Of a stretch of 64,000 nt of DNA, positions 54,346 through 64,000 are shown one piece after another. Every line of letters starts with the position of its first letter. Position 1 is the stretch's first letter. The notes below the pieces were generated by a model. The model saw only the letters and a list, made by a program, of their open reading frames with translations, made no database searches and was not told where the DNA came from. The DNA is from Anastatus disparis. Its lineage: Eukaryota; Arthropoda; Insecta; Hymenoptera; Eupelmidae. The stretch spans positions 3,042,501 to 3,106,500 of the forward strand of contig JAFFSR010000353.1 of NCBI GenBank assembly GCA_017163975.1, read 5' to 3'. Position numbers and translations under genes: made by a program.

Positions 54346-55670
54346 TTAACGACTTATCGCTCGTTGCTTAAGTGTCACTGCTAAGGCTGCGATCATCCCC
54401 CCGTGCGACGACTCGTCCATGTCATCACCTATATATATAAGAACTTTGTGTGTTATAATACTTGATCCGCAGTTATTACTCTGCACGTTATCTTTAGCTA
54501 CACTAGAGGGCGGATATTGCGACGCCTTGTTATCTGCGTTATCAACAAGTTTGCGCACTGTGTCGCTTGCAGGTAAGTTGAAATTCGGCGAAAGAAATTG
54601 TTGCAGGGATTTTCCATTTGCATTGCTGTTAATATTAGAATTAATATTTGCATCCATATCATTGCATTCTTCAGTTAAAAAATACGCTGGTTTAAAACGT
54701 TCCACATTTACCACGACATGTTTACCGTTTTTCTCTAAAGTAAAAGTGTGCCCACCTTGATGTCGTGAAACAACTTTATACGAACCTATGTATAGTTGTG
54801 TAAGTGGTGGTTTCGCGGCCCTAACTCTTTCAAACATGTGTGTGCCGGAATTTAGATCTTTAAAGACGAAAGGCTTGGCGGAAGTTTTATGTACTACCGG
54901 AACGGGTTTCATTTGTGCAATATAGTTTTGAAATTCCGATAAAAAAATGTTATGATTGGAGCTGCAGGTATCGCGAAACTGAAATGATATCGCCCAGAAT
55001 GGTTAATTTTGTGCCGTACACAAACTCCGTAGGCGTATTCTTGTACGCAATCCTAATAAAATACTTGAAAGAAGTTTAGTCCATTCGTGAGTTTGTGCAA
55101 GGCGCATTAATGCAGCTTTTAATTGCCTATGCCATCTTCCGATCATATCGTTTGCCTGCGGATGGTAAGCAGTCGTACGTGTTCGGTTGCAACCTATTAG
55201 CCCTAAGAGTAAGGTGAAGAGCTGAGATTCGAATTGCCGCCCCTGATCCGTAGTTATCGTTACGGGTGCACCAAATCGCGCTACCCAAGTATCGAAGAAC
55301 GCACCGGCAACCGCCGGTACTGTGACGTCGTGCAGAGATACCGCCTCTGGCTAGATCGAGAATCTATCAATCATCGTGAGCAGATACTTGTAGCCTCCAC
55401 TTGAGGGCAAAGGACCTACAATATTGATGTGCACATTCGCGAATCTCGCATCCGGTTCGACGAAGTGCAATGGCAAGAACTTATTTTGGCGAGAAACTTT
55501 ATGGCGTTGGCAGTCTAAGCAGTTTTTGCATTGCTCTTTAACTTCTTTGGCCATTTTAGGCCACACATAATGTTGTCTAGCGAGCCTATCGGTCACACGG
55601 TTTGAAAGGTTCGCGTTATTAATATGAAAAATTTTAAATATTGCGCGTCTAAGAATTTTGGGTACATATA
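54346..55670 (-). pseudogene. Ty3/gypsy integrase
   Basis: The minus strand shows a zinc-binding region ending QCKNCLDCQRHK, then the catalytic core: INIVGPLPSSGGYKYLLTMIDRFS, TTDQGRQFES (second Asp), TAYHPQAND and the Glu-bearing helix GRWHRQLKAALM. The C-terminal frame 54912-54346 continues with IGSYKVVSRHQGGHTFTLEKNGK, a typical post-core domain. The first catalytic Asp position reads Asn (VHINIVGPL). Several frameshifts and stops break it. Confidence 0.85.
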
Positions 55671-56820
55671 GTCTAAAAATTTGTGCGTTATAATTGCAAT
55701 AAATGGCTGTTTGATTTTGTCCCTAGCACAGCTTGGTTAATTTTGGATGGTAATTCGAATCCGCAATGATCTTTTTTAATTCATCATCGCGTTCCTGCTT
55801 TTGCGAAATCTCTTCAAGAATAAAAAATGTTGGAGAATTAAATGTCGTGATACTTGTAAGGGTCTTTTTTACGAAGGGTTCTCCAGTTGATGCCTCATTG
55901 TTCTAGTCAAAAGCATTTTTAAGATTAAGGTGCAAATGAAAGTTCTGCAATCTTTCAAGCACTATATTTAAGTGCTCTTCATGTACCTCAGGTGAGGCGG
56001 ACGCCACTAGGATGTCGTCGATGTAAGCAAAGACAAAATCTCAATCTCTCAGCGCTAGGTTAACATACCTTTGAAATGCTTGCGACACGTTTCTAAAACT
56101 GAAGGCCATGACGAGAAATTTATACAGACCGAACGGTGTAATTACTGCCGTTGGGGGGTGTCATCTGAAAAGATGGATATCTGTAAAAACGAGCTTTTCA
56201 GGTCTAAGGCAGAGAAAATAGTTTTACCATGTAAATTACTGAAAAAATCGTGTAAATTCGGTATGTGCTATCTATCTAGTACCGTTACCTGTTTCAGTTT
56301 TTGATAATTTCTGCAGATTCTCCGTTCCCCGTTTCTTAGGCACTATGTGTATGGGTGTAGCCAAAGGACTTTTCGAGGTTTCACACACACCTAATCTACA
56401 CACTCTTTAAACGCTGCTTTTGCTACTTTTAATTTTTCAGGGCGTAGACGTCGCGATTTCTGCGCACAGGGAGGGCCTGTGGTCTTAATATAATGATAAA
56501 TGCCTTTCTTCTTTAGAGATTTTGACCTATCAACGCCTATCACCGTTGGTAATTTGTTTAAAATTTGTGCATACTTGATTGCGGGCTCAATTAAAGAAAT
56601 TTGTAAGTCAGGAATGGCTTTATTAAATCCATTAATTGTTTCATCAGTACTTGCATTAATTAATAATTTTGTCTTAAGATCAGATAAACGACGAAAATGG
56701 TTTAAAACATCCCCTTCCAAAGTAGGATAAGGAACATCCACAATGATGAAAAGCCATAGCAGTTCCTGAGTGAACCCAAAATCAAGTATTTTGTGTAATG
56801 TACCATATGGGCTTATCTTA
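55671..56820 (-). pseudogene. Ty3/gypsy reverse transcriptase
   Basis: Frame pieces include KGIYHYIKTTGPPCAQKSRR, RPEKLKVAKAAFKECVD, TPFGLYKFLVMAFSFRN and FVFAYIDDILVAS with the catalytic YIDD. RNase H is expected between this and the integrase but is too degraded for me to place exactly. The RT opens right next to the TTA target of the MITE at 56821, so the MITE separates protease and RT. Confidence 0.85.
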
Positions 56821-57517
56821 CCAGGAGAGTGTCTGAGTTGCGGGTTACAAATCTCGATACAACTTCGGGATAAGTATTAAGGTACCAAAATATGAGTAAA
56901 GCCACAGCGGTACGGTCTAACGCTTCGAAAAAGTAAAGTTATGGACGATTATAGTCTTATTTTCAAAAAAATATATAAAAAGAACTCCTAATTGAAGTGT
57001 AAATAATTCTGTCTAGAAATGTCTTTAATAAATCCACAATAACTAAAATGAAAGCAGAGAAAGCAGGCTTTAATTTGCTAGTTTCCGAATCAAAAAACAA
57101 TAATTAGAACTAAAGTTATGCTTGTTTAAAGTTGAGCAGTAAGAAAGTACCAAAAATAGTCTAAATTTTCAAGGCTGGTGATTTTTAGTACTCTTTTGAT
57201 GCTTAATTTTAAACAAGCATAACTTTAGTTCTAATTATTATTTTTTAATTCGGAAACTAGCAAATTAAAGCCTGCTTTCTCTGCTTTCATTTTAGTTATT
57301 GTGGATTTATTAAAGACATTTCTAGACAGAATTATTTACACTTCAATTAGGAGTTCTTTTTTTATATTTTTTTGAAAATAAGACTATAATCGTCCATAAC
57401 TTTACTTTTTCGAAGCGTTAGACCGTACCGCTGTGGCTTTACTCATATTTTGGTACCTAAATACTTATCCCGAAGTTGTATCGAGATTTGTGACCCACAA
57501 CTCAGACACTCTCCTGG
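56821..57517. mobile_element. Palindromic MITE with TTA target duplication, copy 2
   Basis: CCAGGAGAGTGTCTGAG ... CTCAGACACTCTCCTGG flanked by TTA (56818-56820, 57518-57520). Same element as 13483-14175 and about 95% identical by eye. This copy interrupts the gypsy pol gene. Confidence 0.9.
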
Positions 57518-57790
57518 TTAGTGTAGTTAGCTGCGTATAAGTTTAAATTTGTCTTTTTTCCGAAAAAATTTTTTGGTCTAGGGATTACGGAAATTTCCGC
57601 GCCCGAGTCAATGAAGAACATCTCGTTGGTAGTTCTATCTTTCACGTGGAAACGCATTGATGTAGTCCCGGTCGACTCTTCAGCGTTTCCTTTATTACCA
57701 TCCAAGTTTGTTTTAACTTTATTTCTCGCGTTTTGTTGATCCGGCTTTGTAGAGTTATCCACCCAGTCGCACAGCTTAGTACATTTATAC
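57518..57790 (-). pseudogene. Ty3/gypsy aspartic protease
   Basis: The frame carries MRFHVKDRTTNEMFFIDSGAEISVIP with the retropepsin active-site DSG and a following NLYAANYT strand, ending at the MITE. Only one Asp motif is expected because retropepsins act as dimers. The N-terminal part is Lys/Asn-rich linker. Confidence 0.85.
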
Positions 57791-58930
57791 GCGTTTTCAC
57801 CATATTTACTGTTTGATGATAATAAGAATGTTTTCGGTCTCTACTGTTGCTACGTCTGCGCCCTCCTGATTTATTACCTTTGTGCCAAGTTTTATCCCGT
57901 GAGCGTTTATTATCCACATTTCGTTGACTAATCAGTGCGTTGACTTTAGTCATCATTTCTGTCAAAATATGCGTTTAGTTTTGTTTAATTTCGTGAATTG
58001 CATCGTGATTTGCGTAAAGATCGGCATATATCTGATCAGCGAGCTCGACCGGCGCCATTTCATTTTCCGGGGTTACGTCTTCTCTTATAAACGGACGGAT
58101 GTTGCATGGTAGATTAGCTTTCCATGCTTTAAGAATCGACGTGCATAACATTTGTTCTCCCGCTAGATTAATAAGCTTAAATAAATATTCCGATGGCTTT
58201 CTCGTTTCCATTTGACATCCGCAAAATAATGTTTATGATTTAGGATCTTGCGATTGTATGTATTTCTTTATTAAAATATCTTTTATTCCGGTATAACGAT
58301 GATTAGGCCTTAATAGTTTAATACTGTTAGATATTTCGTCGACAATGTTGTTACTGAGATTAGGCATGATGTTTACGAATTAAATATTATCATCCGTTAT
58401 ATTTTGTATTGTTAGCTGATACTTAAACATTTCGAACCATGTTACCGGATCGTTGCCAGAAGGGCATTTTTATTGGTTTATATTTTATATTAACTGCGAC
58501 CAACAGTTGAGTGCTATGATTCGATATGTTTATATTGGGCGTGTTTGTTGTGAATTCAGGAGAGCTTAAAGGATAGCTAGAATTTGAGAAAGTTCGGTTG
58601 TTTGTTATTGTAGGTCGTGTTAATTGAGTATTTTGAATGTTTGATGTTAAATTGAAGGTCGAGCTTTGTTCTGTCGGAAAAAGGTGTGATGTTTGTTTAT
58701 GTGTTGCTGTAGAGGCCAATGGAAGGTTATAATGACTTTAAGTATTTATTGCATTTTTAAAAAATCTAAAATTGGAATTTTGCCGAGTCTCTAACGAATT
58801 TTCATTTCTCGTTTGATTTAATACAATTGTTTTTAAAGACTCTATTTGCTTTTTCAAATTATGAATTTGTTCGCTATGTGAACTTTGCAACTATTCAATT
58901 ATATTATTTAATGTTTTTTCCATCCTCTCT
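57791..58930 (-). pseudogene. Ty3/gypsy gag
   Basis: Frame pieces start with a coiled-coil-like leader (IHNLKKQIESLKTIV, about 58850). They continue with a Ser/Thr/Asn-rich stretch (58719-58423) and a core with the MPFW...WFEMF signature typical of CsRn1-like gypsy gag. A helical segment (METRKPSEYLFKLINLAGEQ...) and basic Arg/Ser-rich nucleocapsid remnants near 57830-57930 follow. Multiple stops and frameshifts; no LTR was recognised at either end. Confidence 0.7.
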
Positions 58931-59104
58931 AGGAACTGTTTTTTCGTTTAATAAGCTATGTGAAGGTGGTCTAACGGATAAGAACCTATTATGATCAAAA
59001 CTATGCGCAGTTTTTAGTCTATACATTAATAAAGGTTTTTCAAAGGTTTTCTGTGTCTTATTTATATCTGAATTTGTTAAATTTAAATAAGAACTGGCGG
59101 GTGA

Positions 59105-59945
59105 ACTCTATCTCTGTCTTTCCGTCTCTCTTCTTCTGTCTTCCTGTCTTGTCTCTCCGCCTCTGTCTTTACGTCTCCGTTCCTATGTATCCGTGTCTTT
59201 GTCTCCGTCTCTTTGACTCTGTATCTTCGTTTCGTTCTTTTCGTCTTTGTCTCTCTCTGTCTTCGTTCCTACGTCTCTGCGCCTTCGTCTTTTCGTTTTC
59301 GTCTCTCTCTCTCTGTCTATATCTCTCCGTCTCCGTTTCTTTCTCTTCGTCGTCTCCGTTCTTTCGTCTCTGTCTTGCTTTCTTTATCTCCGCCCCTCCG
59401 ATTCTGTGTCTATGTCTTCATCTCTCCGTCTCTGTCTCTCCGTCTTTGTCCCTTTATCTCTCTGTCTCTGTCTCCCTGTCTCGTCTCTCTGACTCTGTCT
59501 CTCCGTCGCCATTTCTATGTCTCCGTGTCTTCCTCTCCGTCTCACTGTCTCCGTTCCTACATCTTTGTGTTTTTGTCTTCATCTTTCCATCTCCGTCTCT
59601 CCGTCTCTGTTTCTCCGTCTCCGTTACATCTCCCTGTCTCTCCTTTCCATCTCTTCGTCTCGCTGTTGCCTCTGCGTCTCCGTTTTTTCGTCTTCGCCTC
59701 CGTCCCTCTGTCTCTCTATCTTCATCTTTGTCCCTCTGCCTCTGTCTCTTCGTCTTTGTCCCTTTGTCCCACTCTCTTTGTCTCCCTGTCTCGTCTCTCT
59801 ACCTTTGTCTCTTCGTCTCCGTCTCTCTGTCTCTGTCTCCTCGTCTTGTCTCTCCGTCTCCGTCTCTTTGTCTCCGTTTCTACGTCTCCGTGTCTTTGTC
59901 GGCGTTCCTACGTCCCCGTGTCTTTGACTCCGTCTTTCTGTTTCG
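59105..59945. repeat. Pyrimidine hexamer array (CGTCTC/TCTGTC)n
   Basis: About 140 degenerate 6-bp units, complementary in type to 29795-30075. Its stop-free hexamers create overlapping frames of 81-312 codons rich in Ser, Leu, Arg and Cys; none is a gene. Confidence 0.92.
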
Positions 59946-60325
59946 TTGCAATAGCAATTGCGGATTTTTAATCATATTGTGCTCACATTAGCAACTGCTT
60001 TTTTTAACCACACAGTGCACAAAATAGCAGTGGCGAATTTTTAATTGCACAGCGCTTGCAATAGCAGCCGTGTTTTTTAACTACACAGCACTTACAATAG
60101 CAGCCGCTTTTCTCATCCACACAGCGTTTAAAGTGGTAGCCGCGTTTTTTCAATTGCATCGTGCTTACAATAGCAGTCACTTTTTTTCAATCGCACAGCG
60201 CTTACGATAGCAGCTGCGTTTTTTAACCACACAGCGCTTAAAATAGAAGCTGATTATTTAAATCACATAATGCTTATAATAACTGCATCATTCTATTACA
60301 CTGTGCTTACAAAAGTTTCTTTTCA
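59946..60325. repeat. ~44-bp tandem repeat (cacagcgcttacaatagcag)
   Basis: About nine degenerate units, each with a cacagcgctta...atagcagccg core followed by a T run. Directly abuts the hexamer array. Confidence 0.8.
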
Positions 60326-60599
60326 AATTTTACAGCGTCTACTTTTGAAACCGTTTTATAAAATTCATATTTTAATTTAAATACATAAGTAATATCAATT
60401 CTGAAACCTTTCTTAGCTTAAGTTCATAATTGTTGATTTTTTTTTATATTTAATGTTATATTATAATTTTTAATATGTATGATTTTATTTTCTCATTAAT
60501 TATTTTCAATTTTTGCTTTAAGATTCCATAATATTTCTTTGTAGACAATGTTTTTAGTGTAGGCCATTTCATCTTTAACTTTTCTTGACTTTACTATTG

Positions 60600-62110
60600 A
60601 TAATATTTTCAATTTATTTTTATTCGTTGTCCTCGAAAGTGCCACGTATTACTGTCCATGACTAAAAATTGGTATTGGTAAAATATATTTCTACTTTTTT
60701 AAATGTTTGCTTTTGTGACTTATCAATAGTTATTGCATGAGCAAGTTTTACAGAAAATTGTTTTTTCAAAAGATCATCTGAAAAGGCAATTCATCATTTG
60801 CTGATAAGGTCATACCTGTTAGAAGTACTCCCTTTTTTACTTGTTGTTAATATTTGTGCAATAATAGTATATTGTTTTTATTTTGTAATTACTAATCGAA
60901 TTCCGTTACAAAGTCCTTTATTCAAATTCAAATTTCTTAAAAACATTACTATAGCTCCCTTCTTTAATTGTAATTTATGTGGAGGTGAACCATTGGGCGT
61001 TGAAAAATTTAAAAATTCTTTCGGCAAATTACGTCTAAAATGTCGTCATTTTGATCTTTTACAGTGTTATGCTCACGTACTTTATTACTGGTTCATTTAT
61101 TTTTGATAAAATTTTTCCATTCACTTCTGTTACATCTACATTTTTTGGCGCTAATATAATATTTTCGTAATAGTCACAATTTTTAATATCGATATTATAC
61201 CCGTGAATTTTATCACTTAAATTTCCCATTTGATAATATTTCTTTTAGAATTTGTACAACTTTATTTACGTTTTTATTTTTTGAAAGAAAATTACCATTT
61301 CCTATATTTAGTAACCAATTTTTAATTTCATTACGGATTAATTTTATAGCATATATTAGTGAACATGCGATCGACAGCTTTAAAGGCGTATTTTAATGTC
61401 GTTATGATTTCATCCCAGATAACAATTAATATATTTCTGATTTTTTTTACCTATTTCGCTATTTGCACTGGTATTACATATCGTATCTTCAGATATGTTT
61501 AACGATAATTTAAATATTGTATGTACTATCATACCATCTTGTAATAAATTAGCCGCTATACCTGTCCATGATACAACCAACTAGTTGATTTTATGAATTT
61601 TCAGATAAGTTGTAATTGTATTTAATAAGTAACTTTTACCACGGAAAATTTTACGTAAATACATATCCGGACGTAAAATTTTCCGCTCTTTTCATTTCTT
61701 AGGTGAAAATCATGGGTTTCCATTTAAAGAAATTAACGTGACCTTGAAATGACATTTAAGGTTATGTTCAAGGTCATGGTCATTATCACCGTCGAATAGC
61801 CAAGAAAATATCCTCTATCTTTTGTTTTAAGCTTTTTCTCCTAAAATACAATCCCGCAGAGTTATTTCGCCGTTCCGGTACTTTTGGCCCATCGTGTATA
61901 TACACCTTTCAGTGCATTTTTTATTCAATGAATTTATTATTGTATTAAAAATGATTCTTCGAGCATTTGTTAGAGTATCGATAATTGACCCAACATTATT
62001 AATATTATTTACTGGACTACATTCAATTTTGTTATTTATAATATAGTATTCTAAAGCAGGTGAATAAAAGTCACTTAATTGGAATCCATTATTAATTAAT
62101 AATATCATTT
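60600..62110 (-). pseudogene. Helitron helicase (Pif1-type) part
   Basis: Minus-strand fragments include the Walker A remnant GKSYLLNT (about 61620-61645), AANLLQDGMIVHT-like text, a degraded Walker B region and ITIDKSQKQTFKKVEIYF (about 60675-60735), a C-terminal Pif1 motif. The frame 62108-61827 (MILLINNGFQLSDFYSP...) belongs to the region between Rep and helicase. Many stops; dead. Confidence 0.7.
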
Positions 62111-62403
62111 ATTATGTTTAATGCTTATCCTTCACCTTTTTGTTCATTCATTTTTGGAGGATAAAAATAGATTTTATATTTTTTATATAATTCTCGAACA
62201 TTAATTGGATTGTGAAATGTACAAATGTAACCAAATAGTTGACTAAGAGCTTTTGGAAATCGAGATTTACATAGTTCTTTTGAAAATTTATCCCACTCAT
62301 CATCAATTTGAATCCTTCTTTAAAATACACATATTGTTTATTTTTATTATGAATGGATAATTTACGAATTTTATGCGAACGTTCACTAATATTATATTTC
62401 AGT

Positions 62404-62417
62404 ATGCGATGCATAGC
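62404..62417. repeat. 14-bp target-site duplication (left)
   Basis: ATGCGATGCATAGC, repeated at 62808-62821 after the SINE poly-A tail. Confidence 0.92.
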
Positions 62418-62773
62418 ATAGGAGCGCGGTGGCGTATAGGAGCGCGGTGGCGTAACGGATAGAGCTCTTGCCTTCAACGCGGTGGGCATGGGTTCGAATC
62501 CTGGCCAGGCACCTCTGACTTTTTTTCGAAAGAAAATTAGTGTATGTGCTACCCATATCGCGACTCTTAAGAAATCTGACCTCATTGAGTATCGGTTAAT
62601 TGTTGGTCACAAAAAGTGGCTGACCATCCATCGGTAGTCAAAGTTTTCGGTATGGCGGTGTCTGACAGTCTAGCCTGATGTAATGTGTTAAACGGTTCCG
62701 GGCTGGGCTCCCTCGACATCTCCATAGAAAAAGGTTAATTATATAGAGGATAACAATATCCTTTATATATTAA

Positions 62774-62807
<34 letters not shown>
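62418..62807 (+). mobile_element. tRNA-derived SINE with poly-A tail
   Basis: The head has an A-box-like GTGGCGTAACGGATAGAGC and a perfect B box GGTTCGAATCC (tRNA-like, no closed acceptor stem). A ~220-bp unique body follows and the tail is about 28 A. The first ~18 bases (ataggagcgcggtggcgt) are duplicated in tandem at the 5' end. A 14-bp target duplication flanks it. It lies inside the Helitron coding remnant. Confidence 0.88.
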
Positions 62808-62810
<3 letters not shown>

Positions 62811-62821
62811 CGATGCATAGC
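62808..62821. repeat. 14-bp target-site duplication (right)
   Basis: ATGCGATGCATAGC, identical to 62404-62417. Confidence 0.92.
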
Positions 62822-64000
62822 TTCTGGCGGGAAAATGTATTTTGTGTTTATATATTGTTTAACTTCATCATAAAACATATTTAAATTATTTGTTTTATCT
62901 GTTTCATCATTAGTATTACTTTCAATATTTATTTCACTTGCTTCCATTTCTATAAATGCACAATTATATCCCTTAAAGCATTATTTAAATAAATATTTTA
63001 CAACGTCTATTGTTGGAAATAATTCAATATTAGTATGATAATTGAACTTTAGTAATAAATATGGGTTATAAGGAACAATAAAGCTATTGTTTGCCTACTT
63101 GTTTTTCGTGTAAATTATCTTATTTTTATCGTTTCTTCGTTGATGAATGGGATAATAATTTTTATTATCGTAGTTTCATTGAATTGTTTCGGAAAATTTT
63201 TTGTACACTTTCCTGATTCTTTATCCATACAAGGTGAGTTTTTATTCTGATCTTCACAAGGGCCATGGATCATAAATTGTTTAACCATTTCACATAATCT
63301 AGGATTCGCACTTTTATTTGGAATTTTAGTTACTATTATAGCTCGAAATTCTACTACGTATGAATATGCAATGCATTTTCCCAAAATGTTTTTCAGTTAT
63401 TTGCTCTATTGATGTTTTAAATTTTTAATTAAATACTTTTACAACAATATCTGGTCTATCTGCAACTTCTTTAATTTTTCCTATATTATTTATGATTTCT
63501 TCCCATTTTGGATCGCATGTCATAGTAATAAAAAAAAATCTAATTTTTCGATTCTTTGTACTCATTTCATCGAATCGAGAAAATTTTGATGTAAAGAACG
63601 CAGACTTCTTGTAAAAGTTGATGGTAATATAAACATTTTTCCAATTTTTGAAACTATCATTGATTTCATTTTTTTATTTTTTAAGAAATCCATTACGCCT
63701 TGATAAAGTTCTGTCCATAAAGAATCTTGATTTCTCTTCACAAAATATAATCTTGAATTTTCTATTTTAACTCATGAATTACCAATATACTAATGTGTTA
63801 ATTTTCCTAAATTCAAAAAATTGGTTAAATTCATTTTTAATGCTTAACTTACAGGAGTAAAATCTAAGTGCTGATATATTTTTTTAACTTTTATTCAATT
63901 TCATGTTTGGCATCCATCCAAAACCACCATTCAGATTTATAAGTTGATATATCATGGGATCTACGTGTTTGCTTACATATGGAATACTCATTAGTTTTTC

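Larger units (their letters stand above)
62111..64000 (-). pseudogene. Helitron Rep/helicase-like N-terminal part (open at window end)
   Basis: The clearest segment is 63384-63115: KQFMIHGPCEDQNKNSPCMD followed by GKCTKNFPKQFNETT, the conserved Cys-rich block after the Rep HUH region of Helitron_like_N. Flanking frames are broken. A SINE (62418-62807) splits a conserved segment near AMHRI. The gene continues beyond the window, so the HUH motif was not verified. Confidence 0.8.

Noticed and set aside
59053..59991. Overlapping long open frames (up to 312 codons) rich in Ser/Leu/Arg/Cys
   Set aside because: They arise from a stop-free hexamer repeat and are open in several frames at once; no protein-like composition.

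Overview
The window looks like a transposon-dense, AT-rich stretch of an arthropod nuclear genome, most likely an insect. A hymenopteran is a guess from the kinds of Maverick, CsRn1-like and Penelope elements seen, not a demonstrated identity. There is almost no conventional gene content. Most of the 64 kb is transposon layered on transposon, plus satellites, foldback elements and microsatellites. The likely host-type or cargo coding pieces are a BIR-domain (IAP-like) ORF at 41.9-42.3 kb, a FLYWCH zinc-finger ORF at 43.7-44.4 kb and one well-bounded exon at 47.8-48.1 kb whose protein I do not recognise.

Region 1 (1-17 kb) is a decayed Maverick/Polinton, a virus-like DNA transposon. In order it carries protein-primed DNA polymerase B (+), a small ORF (+), retroviral-type integrase with chromodomain (-), a coiled-coil 'fibre-like' ORF (-), a conserved Maverick ORF (-) and an A32-like packaging ATPase (-). 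It continues with a PLA2-like/hydrophobic protein (+), adenain-like cysteine protease (+), minor capsid (+), major capsid (+) and two small downstream ORFs (+). The replication half is full of stops and frameshifts, while the capsid half is nearly intact. The integrase is split by a 2.38-kb near-perfect palindrome with hAT-like features, each arm of which holds a tRNA-like sequence. The protease is split by a 0.69-kb palindromic MITE. The PLA2 gene is broken by about 1.5 kb of foreign DNA, and the same breakpoint recurs at base 1, so the window starts inside a second copy about 11.08 kb away. Several Maverick genes appear to have their own TATA box 31-34 bp from an initiator, and some of these TATA boxes lie inside the 3' codons of the preceding gene.

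Region 2 (17-35 kb) holds a GC-rich cluster of hairpins, a piggyBac-type MITE, a 5'-truncated Jockey-like LINE with an intact RT frame inserted in another repeat, and a Penelope endonuclease remnant. It also holds a 2-kb foldback, a 50-bp minisatellite, hexamer and dinucleotide arrays and several small inverted-repeat elements. Region 3 (35-49 kb) holds three arrays of a degenerate satellite, a 1.5-kb palindrome, a second Maverick integrase fragment followed by the IAP-like ORF, the FLYWCH ORF, the unassigned exon and a tRNA-like sequence.

Region 4 (49-64 kb) holds a Penelope-like element with RT, GIY-YIG and a hammerhead-like motif, nested in a TA-flanked TIR element. It is followed by a degraded Ty3/gypsy element (-) that contains a second copy of the protease MITE. 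A complement-strand hexamer array, a 44-bp tandem repeat and a degraded Helitron (-) carrying a tRNA-derived SINE with a 14-bp target duplication complete the window.
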